This document shows, in pieces, positions 39,359 through 48,081 of a stretch of 64,000 nt of DNA (the first letter of the stretch is position 1; each line of letters starts with the position of its first letter). A program made the translations under genes and the position numbers. This DNA comes from Rhodococcoides trifolii (lineage in GTDB: Bacteria > Actinomycetota > Actinomycetes > Mycobacteriales > Mycobacteriaceae): NCBI RefSeq assembly GCF_014635345.1, contig NZ_BMCU01000003.1:186001-250000 (forward strand). The letters run 5' to 3'. Below the pieces are notes generated by a model. It ran no database searches and had not been told where the DNA came from. It saw only the letters and a list, made by a program, of their open reading frames with translations.

Positions 39359-40699
39359 TCACCAGAACCGGTGTGGCACGTTCCACCCGGTCAATTCCGC
39401 GGACAGCAGTTCGCGCAATCGCTGCGCATCGGGTACGTGCTCTTCGTCGAAGGCGAGCACCGCGAACGTGGTGGTCCCGTCCGCTTCGAGCAACCAGGAC
39501 TGCAGGCCCTCACCGAAACGGTGCGGACGGGCAGGGTCCACACCCTGCGCCGTGCCGCGGAACGCCACGGACTCGGCGCGCGTGCCTCCGAGGTCGAGAA
39601 CCGAGTCGTCGAAGGTGCCGAGATTCGAGACCATCGCGTCCGGCATGCCCGATTCACCGGACATCACCACGGACGTCACCACCGACAGAGGAAGCACTTG
39701 CAGCAGCCGCTGCAGGTGAATCATGGCAGGACGCCGCCCCCGCGCCAACGCCGTGAACGCGTCCTTGCACAGGCGTCTGATCTCGGTCAGATCTGTTGCG
39801 GGACGCGGTCGCTCGCGCAGCACCACCGACACGCCCCCAGTCGCGTTCGCTCGATCGTCCCCGTTTCCGCGCAGGCTCATCGGAATACCGACCTTGACCG
39901 CTGACCCGTCGGTTGCGTATCCCGACGCCCACAGCGCACCGGCCACTACCGCGACGAACAACGAATTGGCGGTTCCGCCATGCTCTTTCGCCGCCCGTTC
40001 CCACTCGTCGGTGGCTGCGCTCACGACAGCCCAGGAACCCGTGGCGGTCGGCGCTCGGTCGGCCACGGGAGTGCGCGCTGGAACGCGCGGTGCCGTTGCC
40101 GACGACCCCTCGGAACCGCCTCTTCCCGAGGTCGCTCCGGTGATGATCGCTCGTCCCACCCCGGCGACCGCGCCGATCACCTGCGTGGCCGCATCGACTA
40201 CATCGAGTGCGATCGAGCCGTTGTCGGTTCCTCCGTCTGCTCGGTCGAGAGAGCCCGACATCGCCGCCTGCGCCGCAAACGTCAACGATCGACCGTCGGC
40301 GACGAGGTGCAGGCAGGTGAGCGAGAGAACATATCCACCGGTGGTGGTTGCCACGCCGCGTAATCTCCAGGGGGTGCCCGACTCGGCATCGAGGTGCGTG
40401 GTCGCCAGATCGTGTGCGGCCCAGTCTTGCCCGTCCACCTCGTCGATGGCGTCGTCGTCGACGATCAGGGTGGGCCGCAGTGTCGATCGCACCCACCGCG
40501 GACGCGCGAGCGGAACCTTGGATCTGACGATCCGCCGGTTCAACGAGCCGTCGGCCAGAGCGCGATTCATTCGCTCGAGAGCATTCGTGGACGGTGCGGT
40601 GTCGAACGTCCACGCCAACTGGAGCACGACCGACCACCCGAATGCTTCTTTCAGGAACCAGTAGGTGAAGTCCTGGTCCTGCAACCTCGGCGGTGTCAC
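39359..40699 (-). CDS. Condensation/WS-DGAT-superfamily O-acyltransferase B
   Basis: Product of 446 residues. The motif HLVADG is at 131-136, again with a non-His residue (Leu) before the catalytic His. The second motif is DAMVSNLGTFDDS. The central linker (~170-215) is Ser/Thr/Arg-rich. It is a paralogue of the gene 16 bp downstream, so both probably act on the same or successive acceptors. GTG 40699 overlaps the glycosyltransferase stop by GTGA, implying coupled translation. I infer acylation of a glycoside; no closer assignment is possible. Confidence 0.8.
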   Translation of the reverse strand: MTPPRLQDQDFTYWFLKEAFGWSVVLQLAWTFDTAPSTNALERMNRALADGSLNRRIVRSKVPLARPRWVRSTLRPTLIVDDDAIDEVDGQDWAAHDLATTHLDAESGTPWRLRGVATTTGGYVLSLTCLHLVADGRSLTFAAQAAMSGSLDRADGGTDNGSIALDVVDAATQVIGAVAGVGRAIITGATSGRGGSEGSSATAPRVPARTPVADRAPTATGSWAVVSAATDEWERAAKEHGGTANSLFVAVVAGALWASGYATDGSAVKVGIPMSLRGNGDDRANATGGVSVVLRERPRPATDLTEIRRLCKDAFTALARGRRPAMIHLQRLLQVLPLSVVTSVVMSGESGMPDAMVSNLGTFDDSVLDLGGTRAESVAFRGTAQGVDPARPHRFGEGLQSWLLEADGTTTFAVLAFDEEHVPDAQRLRELLSAELTGWNVPHRFW

Positions 40700-41973
40700 T
40701 TCGGCGCCACCCGACCCTCCACGAGATCCGCGGCCCGCTCGACCGCACTGCGTGGGCCGACCATGGTTTGCGCGAAACGCTGCGCTGTGGAACCTGTTTC
40801 GTGGGACAACACGGTGCGCAGGCCCGCCGTCAAGCTCTCGGTGGTCATTCCGCGCAGCGACGTCGACGCTCCCAATCCCAGCCGAGTCAACCGGCTGCCC
40901 CAGAAGGGCTGATCCGAGGACACCCAGCACACCAGCGTCGGTTTACCCGCACGCAGTCCCGCTGCGGTGGACCCTGCCCCGCCGTGGTGCACGACGGCGC
41001 GGCACAGAGGGAACAGCCGGTCGTGATTCACCGCCCCGATCACTCGTACGTCGTCGCCTGGCTGCGAACTGACGTCGAAGTCGTTCCAACCGGCGGAGAT
41101 CACCGCGCGCTCTCCCACCGCTGCACAGGCGGCTGCGATGGTGGACACCAGCGACTCGGGGTCGGGGACAGGCATCGACCCGAACCCGAAGTAGACCGGC
41201 GGTGGACCCTGCGCGATCCACGATGCAGTGTCCTGATCGAGTTCGATGTCCTCGCCGATCGACGCGCGCAGTTCCGGGTCGAGATCCAGGAAGCCGACGA
41301 AGGGTCGATGCGCCGTCCAGTCCGCTTCGAGTTCCGGGCACAGCGCGGCGTCGTAGGCCTGGATCTCGACTCCGCCGGCCGACTCGATGCGCCCCGGAAC
41401 GCCCGACCGCACCGTCGGCAGACCGAGCCGGCGTCGCACGGTGTTCTCGCGGTGACTGGTCAGCGTCCACAGCAACGAGTCGTAGGCGGACCACGTCGCA
41501 AGTGTCGCCCAGGAAGGCAGTGAGTCGGGTGCGCCGGGGATGGGTGAGAACAGTCGGTTGCGGCGAATCGGAGCGTGTTGCACCGTGGCGAACGCCATCC
41601 CGCGACTCTCTGCGACGGTGAGTGCGATCTGCTCCGTCGTCACCCCGGTCACCACCACGTCTGCTCCGTCGGTGAGTTCGAGTGTCTCCTCCACCATCTG
41701 ATCCCAGCCGTAGTTCCACAACTCGGCCACAGCAGCTGCGCGCTGTCGGAGCGTTCCGGTTCGGGTTCCGGTGCGGACCAGGTCGGAGTTCATGTGAGCT
41801 CGGGTGTCGTATCCGAACGGCCGAGTCTTCAGACCGGCGGCAGCGGAGAACGGTTCGAGGTTGGGCGGAACCCCCATCGACACGTCGTGTCCGCGGCGCT
41901 GCAGCTCGGAGCCGAGCACGACGGCCGGTTGGACGTCGCCTCGCGTTCCGCTGACGGTGAAGACGATGTTCAC
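40696..41973 (-). CDS. GT1-family glycosyltransferase (minus strand)
   Basis: Product of 425 residues, GT-B fold. The N-terminus IVFTVSGTRGDVQPAVVLGSELQRRGHDV and the C-terminal nucleotide-sugar motif HHGGAGSTAAGLRAGKPTL with DQPFWG match the UGT/MGT-like enzymes used in mycobacterial glycopeptidolipid and macrolide glycosylation. The donor is probably a nucleotide-activated hexose or deoxyhexose. It is the first gene of an operon with two acyltransferases. GTG 41973 has GGGAG upstream. A paralogue is divergently encoded 205 bp away. Confidence 0.9.
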   Translation of the reverse strand: MNIVFTVSGTRGDVQPAVVLGSELQRRGHDVSMGVPPNLEPFSAAAGLKTRPFGYDTRAHMNSDLVRTGTRTGTLRQRAAAVAELWNYGWDQMVEETLELTDGADVVVTGVTTEQIALTVAESRGMAFATVQHAPIRRNRLFSPIPGAPDSLPSWATLATWSAYDSLLWTLTSHRENTVRRRLGLPTVRSGVPGRIESAGGVEIQAYDAALCPELEADWTAHRPFVGFLDLDPELRASIGEDIELDQDTASWIAQGPPPVYFGFGSMPVPDPESLVSTIAAACAAVGERAVISAGWNDFDVSSQPGDDVRVIGAVNHDRLFPLCRAVVHHGGAGSTAAGLRAGKPTLVCWVSSDQPFWGSRLTRLGLGASTSLRGMTTESLTAGLRTVLSHETGSTAQRFAQTMVGPRSAVERAADLVEGRVAPK

Positions 41974-42178
41974 ACGATGCTCCCGTCGCAGGGTCGGGGT
42001 ACGGAGTCGGGGACGAGCAGTCTTTCGACACTATCGTCGGAATCGGCCGGTGCGGACGAGACGATTCTCACGTCGACCGGCACGTGTGTGACACACCACG
42101 ACGAGATCCCGCAAATCATTGCGCTGCAACACAATCTGGAAGCATGTGCGCTGACGTCGACGGTGAGGAGGTATCGGC
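41974..42178. promoter_or_regulatory. Divergent region between two GT1 genes
   Basis: The 205-bp gap must carry promoters for the minus-strand GT1/acyltransferase operon and the plus-strand GT1/GT2 operon. GAGGAGG lies just before ATG 42179 and GGGAG just before GTG 41973. The middle contains CACGTGTGTGACACACCACG, locally palindromic around gtgtgtgacacac, a possible shared operator at about 42080-42100. I see no confident -35/-10 pair. Confidence 0.35.
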
Positions 42179-43462
42179 ATGAAGCTCGTTCTGTCCTTCA
42201 ACGGCAGCCGCGGGGACGTGCAACCCGGCCTCGCTCTCGCCGCGACCCTGATGGGGCGGGGCCATGACGTGGTGATGGCCGTCCCGCCCAACCTCGTGGA
42301 GTTCGTGACCGGCGCAGGTGTGGAGGCGCATCCGTGCGGAGGCAGCACGGACGACGTACTCGGCTCGGGACTCGTCTCGACCGATCTGAAGTCCTCCAAC
42401 CCGGCGCGGCGCGTGCGCGCAATTTCGGAGTTGACTCTGCGCGGCGGCCGCAGCGCGCAGGAAACTCTGCTCGATCTGACGACAGATGCAGACGTGATCG
42501 TCGGCTCCAGTGTCGGTCAGGAGCGGGCCCTGAACGTCGCCGAGAAGCGCGCGATCCCCTACGTGCCGGTTCACTACTGTCCCGTTCGGAAGAACGGCAT
42601 CGTATCGATACTTCCGTTCGCGTCCGGCCTCGCGCCGTGGCTCACTCGCGCGAGTTGGACTGTGCTGGAGCAGGTTCTGTGGCGAGCGACGCGTCGCACG
42701 GAGGACGAGCTGCGCGCGGATCTGGGTCTGTCCCCGGCGGCGTCCACCACCGCCACGCGTATCGCGCGCAGAGGCGTACCCGAAATACAGGCCTACGACG
42801 GCGCACTGTTCCCGGGTCTCGCCCGAGAGTGGGGTCCGCAGCGGCCGTTGGTCGGCTTCCTCGACCTCGCTCCTCGCACTCGCCGCCTGCTTCACGGTGA
42901 GAGCACCCACGACGACCTCGACCGGTGGCTCGATGCCGGGCCACCACCGATCTACGTGGGTTTCGGCAGCATGACGGTCCCCGATCCCGAGCGCACGAGC
43001 GCCGCGCTCGTCACGGCGGCCGCAGCGACGGGTCGACGCCTGCTGGTCGCCTCCGGATGGAGCAAGTTCATGGACCGCTCACCGACCGGCAGCGACACCC
43101 TGTACGTGACCCCGTCCGTCGACCATTCCCGGGTCCTACCGCGGTGCGCGGCAGCGGTGCACCACGGCGGAGCGGGTTCGACCGCCGCCGGACTGCGGGC
43201 GGGCATCCCGACGCTGGTCTGCTGGTTCGGCGCCGACCAACCCATGTGGGGACGGCAGATCACCCGAGCCGGAGTCGGCGCGGCCCTGCCGGTGCGGACC
43301 GTGACCGAGGAGACGCTGACGGCAGCGTTCGTCGACATTCTCCGCGACGAGCGTGCTTCTGCCGCACGAGCCCTCGGACGTCGCCTGACATCCGCGGAGA
43401 ACGCCGCGACCGCCGCGGTGGACGTGATCGAAGCCGTCGCACCATCGAAGGAGCACAGATGA
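42179..43462 (+). CDS. GT1-family glycosyltransferase (plus strand)
   Basis: Product of 427 residues. It is paralogous to the divergent GT1: KLVLSFNGSRGDVQPGLALAATLMGRGHDV at the N-terminus, IYVGFGSMTVPDPE centrally, HHGGAGSTAAGLRAGIPTL with DQPMWG at the C-terminus. Two paralogues with different acceptor-binding halves suggest sequential sugar additions. ATG 42179 has a strong GAGGAGG. Its stop overlaps the GT2 start by ATGA. Confidence 0.9.
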   Translation: MKLVLSFNGSRGDVQPGLALAATLMGRGHDVVMAVPPNLVEFVTGAGVEAHPCGGSTDDVLGSGLVSTDLKSSNPARRVRAISELTLRGGRSAQETLLDLTTDADVIVGSSVGQERALNVAEKRAIPYVPVHYCPVRKNGIVSILPFASGLAPWLTRASWTVLEQVLWRATRRTEDELRADLGLSPAASTTATRIARRGVPEIQAYDGALFPGLAREWGPQRPLVGFLDLAPRTRRLLHGESTHDDLDRWLDAGPPPIYVGFGSMTVPDPERTSAALVTAAAATGRRLLVASGWSKFMDRSPTGSDTLYVTPSVDHSRVLPRCAAAVHHGGAGSTAAGLRAGIPTLVCWFGADQPMWGRQITRAGVGAALPVRTVTEETLTAAFVDILRDERASAARALGRRLTSAENAATAAVDVIEAVAPSKEHR

Positions 43463-44334
43463 AGCCGAGATACCTGTCCGTCGTCGTCCCGGCGTACAAC
43501 GAGGAGGACAGCATCGGGGACTGTCTCGACCGCCTGACCCGACAACTCGACGTCATCGCCGAGATCGTCGTGGTGGACAACAACTCGACGGACCGAACAC
43601 GAGACATCGTGGCCGAGTACGCACACCGGTTCGACGAGGTGGTCATGATCACCGAACCCGAACAGGGGCTCGTCTTCGCGCGAAACACCGGTCTCGACGC
43701 GGCGACCGGCGACGCCATCGCCCGAATCGACTCGGACACACGAGTACCCGACGACTGGGCACGGTCGATCACCGAGTTCCTCGACGCCGACGACGAGGGC
43801 CGGTGGGCGGCGGTGTGTGGTCGCGGCGAGGCATACGACCTGCCCTACGGCGACGCCGCCGCTCGACTCAAGGAGCGCATCAACCCGTTCGCGCGCAGGA
43901 GCGCCTCCGCACAGGGTGTGCGCGACGTCCCGGTGCTGTACGGCTCCAACATGATTCTGCGTCGGGACACCTGGGCCAAGATTGCCGACAAGGTGAGCAT
44001 GCGACGAGACGTGTTCGAAGACGTCGACACCGGTCTGTGCGTTCAGGAGGCGGGTGGGCGCAATGCTTTTCTGCCGCACATCACGGTCGGCGTGTCCGCC
44101 CGGCGAATGGAGTCGGGACTCCCCTCCTTCGTGCAGTACATGAGCTGCCTGCCCAGGACGCTCGTGCTCCATCGCCGATACACCTTGGCAGCGGGCGCAG
44201 CCCTTCTCTACCTGCCGTCGGTGACCGCGTTGCACGCCGTCCGCCTGCTCGTGATCCGGGCCTACGACAAGAACACCGGTCGCTTCGCCGTCCGGAACAT
44301 GCTGCGGCCCACCGAGGACCGGGTGATGCCCTGA
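43459..44334 (+). CDS. GT2-family glycosyltransferase
   Basis: Product of 291 residues, GT-A fold: SVVVPAYNEEDSIGDCLDRL, EIVVVDNNSTDRTRDI, QGLVFARNTGLDAATGDAIARIDSDTRVPDDW (DSD metal site) and a downstream FEDVDTGLCVQEAG catalytic segment. A hydrophobic stretch near residues 237-262 may anchor it at the membrane, which would suit a lipid-linked acceptor. ATG 43459 overlaps the upstream GT1 stop. It converges on the ABC permease gene with a 3-bp gap. Confidence 0.88.
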   Translation: MKPRYLSVVVPAYNEEDSIGDCLDRLTRQLDVIAEIVVVDNNSTDRTRDIVAEYAHRFDEVVMITEPEQGLVFARNTGLDAATGDAIARIDSDTRVPDDWARSITEFLDADDEGRWAAVCGRGEAYDLPYGDAAARLKERINPFARRSASAQGVRDVPVLYGSNMILRRDTWAKIADKVSMRRDVFEDVDTGLCVQEAGGRNAFLPHITVGVSARRMESGLPSFVQYMSCLPRTLVLHRRYTLAAGAALLYLPSVTALHAVRLLVIRAYDKNTGRFAVRNMLRPTEDRVMP

Positions 44335-44337
44335 TCG

Positions 44338-45177
44338 CTACGTGCGTCGCATGTACACCCGAAGGGCCACCGGGGCGGCCACGGCGAGGACGGCGAAGGC
44401 ACCGAGCAGGGACCACACGATCTGCAGCCCGAACTGTCCCTCGTTCGCGAGCTGCCGAACGGCGGAAACCAAGTGCGACACGGGGTTGACTCCGGCAAAC
44501 GCCTGCATCCAGCCCGGCATCGTGGCGACGGGAACGAGGGCGTTCGACATGAACGTCAGCGGCATCAACACCAACATCGACACCCCCTGCACCGTCGATG
44601 CCTTGCTCATCAGGACGCCCATCAAGGCGAAGATCCAGCTGAGGGCGAAAGCGCACACGATGGTCAGCACACAGGCAGCCACGACACCGACGACGCTTCC
44701 GGGCCGGTATCCCAGCGCCATCCCGACTGCGATCGTGATGACCGCGGCGACGGCGTACCGCACCACGTCGGCGATGAGAGAGCCTGCAAGCGGCGCGATT
44801 CGAGCGATCGGCAACGACCGGAAGCGGTCGAAGACACCCTTGTTCATGTCTTCCCGCAACTGCACACCGGTGGTGACCGACGCTGCCAACGCCACCTGTA
44901 CGAGGACACCCGGAACCAACGTCGGCAGGTAGGACGCGACATCGCCCGCGATGGCTCCGCCGAAAATGCCGGCAAACATGACAGTGAAGACCACCGGCAG
45001 CACCAGAACGTCGAACAACTGCTGCGGGTTGTGCTTGAACTTCAGCAACCCTCGGTAGGCCATGGTGCCGGCGTGCGTCAGCGCCGACCCCGGTGACACT
45101 CGGTGCAAGGATGGTCGGTGTGCGGGAGGTCGGCGTACGGAAGGTCGGCGTACGGAAGGTCCCTGAACGGCGGTCAT
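44338..45177 (-). CDS. ABC-2 type exporter permease (DrrB-like)
   Basis: Product of 279 residues with about six membrane helices from residue ~55. GVQLREDMNKGVFDRFRSLPIARIAPLAGSLIADVVRY is the hallmark loop of daunorubicin-resistance/ABC-2 permeases, and TFMSNALVPVATMPGWMQAFAGVNPVSHLVSAVRQL the C-terminal signature. Relatives in mycobacteria (DrrB, DrrC) export phthiocerol lipids. The N-terminal ~25 residues are Arg/Pro/Ser repeats. ATG 45177 overlaps the ATPase stop by ATGA; a downstream start at about residue 27 would exclude the repeats and cannot be ruled out. Confidence 0.9.
   Translation of the reverse strand: MTAVQGPSVRRPSVRRPPAHRPSLHRVSPGSALTHAGTMAYRGLLKFKHNPQQLFDVLVLPVVFTVMFAGIFGGAIAGDVASYLPTLVPGVLVQVALAASVTTGVQLREDMNKGVFDRFRSLPIARIAPLAGSLIADVVRYAVAAVITIAVGMALGYRPGSVVGVVAACVLTIVCAFALSWIFALMGVLMSKASTVQGVSMLVLMPLTFMSNALVPVATMPGWMQAFAGVNPVSHLVSAVRQLANEGQFGLQIVWSLLGAFAVLAVAAPVALRVYMRRT
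45107..45166 (-). repeat. Four 15-bp units at the ABC permease N-terminus
   Basis: Units of 15 bp start at 45107, 45122, 45137 and 45152 (for example acggaaggtcggcgt). In the permease frame they encode PSVRR/PAHR/PSLHR-like blocks directly after the start codon region. They may be coding or may simply sit between the coupled ATPase stop and a later permease start. Confidence 0.85.
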
Positions 45178-46148
45178 GCTGCACCCTCCTCGGACGACGT
45201 GGCGTCCGGTAGATCGGTGATGGCGAAGAACACTTGATCGAGAGTGGGCTTCTGGACGGCGATCTCGGCGACACGGATCCCTGCCGAGCGCAGTGCGATC
45301 AACATTTCCGGCACCTCGGTCATGTCCACGAACGGAGATCGAAGCGAGCGCGCGTCGGGCGCGACCTCGACGCCCGCACCCGTGAACCGCTCCACGATGG
45401 AAGCGCCACGGACCGCCGATTCCGCATCGTCCAGTGCCAGAACGAGGGTGGAACTCCCGACCGCGGACTTGAGATCGTTCGCGGTTCCGTCGGCTACGAG
45501 GCGACCCTTGTCGACGACCACGATTCGGTCGGCCAACTGGTCGGCCTCCTCGAGGTACTGGGTGGTGAGCAGGACGGTGGTACCGCCGGACACCAGAGAC
45601 TCCACCGTCGCCCACATTCGCGCTCGCGTCCGCGGATCCAGACCCGTCGTCGGCTCGTCGAGGAACAGCAGGGGCGGGTTCGTGATCAGGCTGGCAGCGA
45701 GGTCGAGTCGGCGGCGCATTCCACCCGAGAAGTGTTTCAGCGGCCTGCCACTGGCCTCCCTCAGGTCGAACTCGTCGAGAAGGTCTGCGGCTCGGGTCCT
45801 GGCTCGTGCACGGGAGAGCCCCAGCAATCGGCCGAACACGATCAAATTCTCGGTCGCGGTCAGATCCTCGTCGACGGATGCGTACTGCCCGGTGACACCG
45901 ATCAGGCTTCGCACCGCGGTGGCATCCCTGACGACGTCATGCCCGAAGACTGACGCGCTGCCGTCGTCGGGCCGCAACAGAGTCGCGAGCATCCGAACCA
46001 ACGTGGTCTTGCCTGCACCGTTCGGACCGAGTACGGCGCACACCGTTCCGGTGCGAACCGTGAGGTCGACACCGTCCACAGCGCGAAAGCCGCCGAATTG
46101 TTTCGTCAGTCCTCTGGTCTCGATGGCCCATTCGTAATCCGTCGTCAC
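45174..46148 (-). CDS. ABC transporter ATP-binding protein (DrrA-like)
   Basis: Product of 324 residues. Walker A is GPNGAGKT (41-48), Q-loop near Q88, signature FSGGM (140-144), Walker B LLFLDE (160-165), and an H-loop replaced by Gln in LLTTQYLEEAD, as is usual in DrrA-type proteins. A ~100-residue C-terminal DrrA-type domain follows. It pairs with the permease, whose start overlaps its stop. With the glycosyl- and acyltransferases around it, it probably exports the finished lipid. Start GTG 46148. Confidence 0.93.
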   Translation of the reverse strand: MTTDYEWAIETRGLTKQFGGFRAVDGVDLTVRTGTVCAVLGPNGAGKTTLVRMLATLLRPDDGSASVFGHDVVRDATAVRSLIGVTGQYASVDEDLTATENLIVFGRLLGLSRARARTRAADLLDEFDLREASGRPLKHFSGGMRRRLDLAASLITNPPLLFLDEPTTGLDPRTRARMWATVESLVSGGTTVLLTTQYLEEADQLADRIVVVDKGRLVADGTANDLKSAVGSSTLVLALDDAESAVRGASIVERFTGAGVEVAPDARSLRSPFVDMTEVPEMLIALRSAGIRVAEIAVQKPTLDQVFFAITDLPDATSSEEGAA

Positions 46149-46683
46149 AGTCGTATTCTCCGAATCGGATCGCGTGGTGAATGTCCTTTATACGGGCTGA
46201 CCGCCACTGTTGTGATGCCCAGCGAGACGATTCTCACCCGCGGCCGTGTCAGTGGTGCCGACCACCAGGCGGATGGTCGGTTTTCTATCGGCACGAAGTC
46301 GACCTCGAGGTGACGACACGAGTCAAAAGGATTGTGAACCGTTGTGCAGCACGGGTTTTACGGCATCGGTATGGAGTCTCGCCCGAGTCGGTCAGCACAC
46401 ACGACCCTCCCTATTCACCCGGTACTTCGCGTCGGCCCAGCGGGAGGATTGTTGTGACATCTACTGAAAACACAAATTTAACTCGAATCGTGTTGAAGCT
46501 TTGACGAAGCGGTTCACCACACATTCACAAAAGTCTGTCAATTGCATCGAAAGTGATTCAGAACACGGCGTCTCGTAATGAATTGCCGGCGTTTTGCATT
46601 TATTGTCAGTGCCCTACCGTTACCGAAGCGAAACAGAGCACCCACACCGATGTGGCCCGGATGGAAAGGGACGTACATCGAGC
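46149..46683. promoter_or_regulatory. Long divergent regulatory region before the papA-like operon
   Basis: This 535-bp gap separates the ABC operon (minus) from the three-gene PapA-like operon (plus). The part at about 46450-46620 is clearly AT-richer than the window. On the minus strand TATAAA (46192-46187) lies ~40 bp before the ATPase start and may be a -10. A 17-codon leader-like ORF with a good ribosome-binding site occupies 46454-46504. No conserved longer gene is visible. Confidence 0.5.
46454..46504 (+). CDS. Possible short leader peptide
   Basis: GTG 46454 opens 16 codons and a TGA, preceded by GGGAGGA (46442-46448) at 5-base spacing. The peptide is VTSTENTNLTRIVLKL. It contains one TTA codon, which is rare in such a GC-rich genome. 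It lies 180 bp upstream of the first PapA-like gene inside an AT-rich leader. It may be a translated leader that regulates the operon, or chance. Confidence 0.3.
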   Translation: MTSTENTNLTRIVLKL

Positions 46684-48081
46684 ATGGAATTCACGGAGTT
46701 GGCCGACTATCCCCTGCCGGCAGGAGTTCTCACCGAGTGGACGCCTACGGTCGGCGGCGGCGAGGATGCCTGGACCGAAGACGACCGGCCTCTCGCCTAC
46801 ACCCATGAGGCCCACTGCCGCCAGAGCCTCGCAGCCGGTGCCGACCCGGACGCCGAGGCCGCGTGGATCGGTGCTGCGTTCGAGATGCACCTCGACTACG
46901 AACCCGACGCCGTTCGCCGCGCTCTGCGTTCATGGACGATTCGCCACGAGACCTTCCGGACGACAGTCGCCGCCGAGGAGAGTGGAGAACTGGCCAGGCT
47001 GACGGCCCCCGGTGAACGGGTCGACATCATGTCCCGCACGGACGACGAAATCCACTCGGGCACTTGGATTCACGACCATCTCACCGACTGGTTCGGGTCC
47101 AGGCTCTCGCCCTTCCGATGGCCGCACTGCCTGGTCGCCACCGTGCACGAACCCGCCGAGGATCGGTTTCTTCTCGTCTTCGCAGCCGATCACTCCGTCA
47201 TGGACGCCTACTCGATGCTGCTCGCGGTCGGCGAACTGCGGCGGCTGTACGAGTTCGAGTGCCGCGGTACCGATCCCCGGCTCGCAGAAATAGGGAGCCA
47301 TGTCGACTTCAGCGCCGTCGACAGACGTCTCGGCGACACGGTCACCGCCGATCACGAGGCCGTCGACGCGTGGTCGAAGTTTCTGAGCGCGGACGCACCA
47401 TCGGGACCGACGTTCCCCGACTTCCCGCTACCTGTGGCCGTCGACGATGCCGCGAGCACGTCCGCACACCAGAGCAGTCTGTCGTCGTGGTTGCTCACGG
47501 TGGAGCAGACCGACGCGTTCGCCCGGTCGTGCCGGTCGGCCGGTCACGGCATGCAATCGGGTGTGCTCGCCGCGCTCGCGTTGACGGGTCGACATCTCAC
47601 CGGTGACGACACTCTCCGGTTCGTCATGCCGATGCACACCAGGTTCGAACCGCGGTACGCCGAGTCCGTGGGGTGGTACGTCGGCGTGGTCCCCGTCGAA
47701 ATCGAGGTCGGCGGCCGTCGGTCGCTGACGGAATGCCTGCCCGCAGCCACGACGGCGGTGGACGGTGTGAAGGGGCTGGCCCGACTTCCGTACTCGAAGA
47801 TCGCCGACATGCTCGGTGTTACCGAGACACCCCGGTTCGTCGTGTCGTACCTCGACCTTCGTCACACGCCCGACTCGGCCGACTGGTCGCGGTGGCGAGC
47901 TCGCACCCTGCGGGGCAGCACCGAATCGCCCGACGAGGTCTACTTCTGGATTCTGCGAACGCCGTTGGGCCTGAACATCTCCGCGCGCTTCCCCAGTAAC
48001 GAGAACGCCTCTCGCAACGTTCACCGGTTCGTCACGACGTTGGCATCGACCGTCCGCAGCGGAGTCATGGCCGAGCGATGA
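46684..48081 (+). CDS. PapA-like acyltransferase 1 (HX3DX14Y)
   Basis: Product of 465 residues, condensation-domain/PapA superfamily. The active-site motif HSVMD...Y has H170, D174 and Y189, an exact HX3DX14Y as described for mycobacterial PapA1/PapA2/PapA3-type trehalose acyltransferases; the HHxxxDG of PapA5 is absent. FVMPMHTRFEPRYAESVGWYVGVVPVEI and FVVSYLDLRHTP are conserved with its paralogues. It transfers an acyl group to a sugar hydroxyl by inference. ATG 46684 opens [10 protein letters not shown], shared with the fourth copy near 53.3 kb. Its stop overlaps the next start by ATGA. Confidence 0.87.
   Translation: MEFTELADYPLPAGVLTEWTPTVGGGEDAWTEDDRPLAYTHEAHCRQSLAAGADPDAEAAWIGAAFEMHLDYEPDAVRRALRSWTIRHETFRTTVAAEESGELARLTAPGERVDIMSRTDDEIHSGTWIHDHLTDWFGSRLSPFRWPHCLVATVHEPAEDRFLLVFAADHSVMDAYSMLLAVGELRRLYEFECRGTDPRLAEIGSHVDFSAVDRRLGDTVTADHEAVDAWSKFLSADAPSGPTFPDFPLPVAVDDAASTSAHQSSLSSWLLTVEQTDAFARSCRSAGHGMQSGVLAALALTGRHLTGDDTLRFVMPMHTRFEPRYAESVGWYVGVVPVEIEVGGRRSLTECLPAATTAVDGVKGLARLPYSKIADMLGVTETPRFVVSYLDLRHTPDSADWSRWRARTLRGSTESPDEVYFWILRTPLGLNISARFPSNENASRNVHRFVTTLASTVRSGVMAER

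Noticed and set aside
46098..46504. Overlapping 70-107 codon frames in the 46.1-46.5 kb gap
   Set aside because: They have no ribosome-binding site at their starts, cross the divergent promoter region and show no protein-like pattern; only the short 46454 leader has a good ribosome-binding site.
46642..46655. CCACA-N4-TGTGG near the first PapA-like gene as an operator
   Set aside because: Five-base arms are expected by chance in GC-rich sequence, and it does not match the palindrome before the fourth PapA-like gene.
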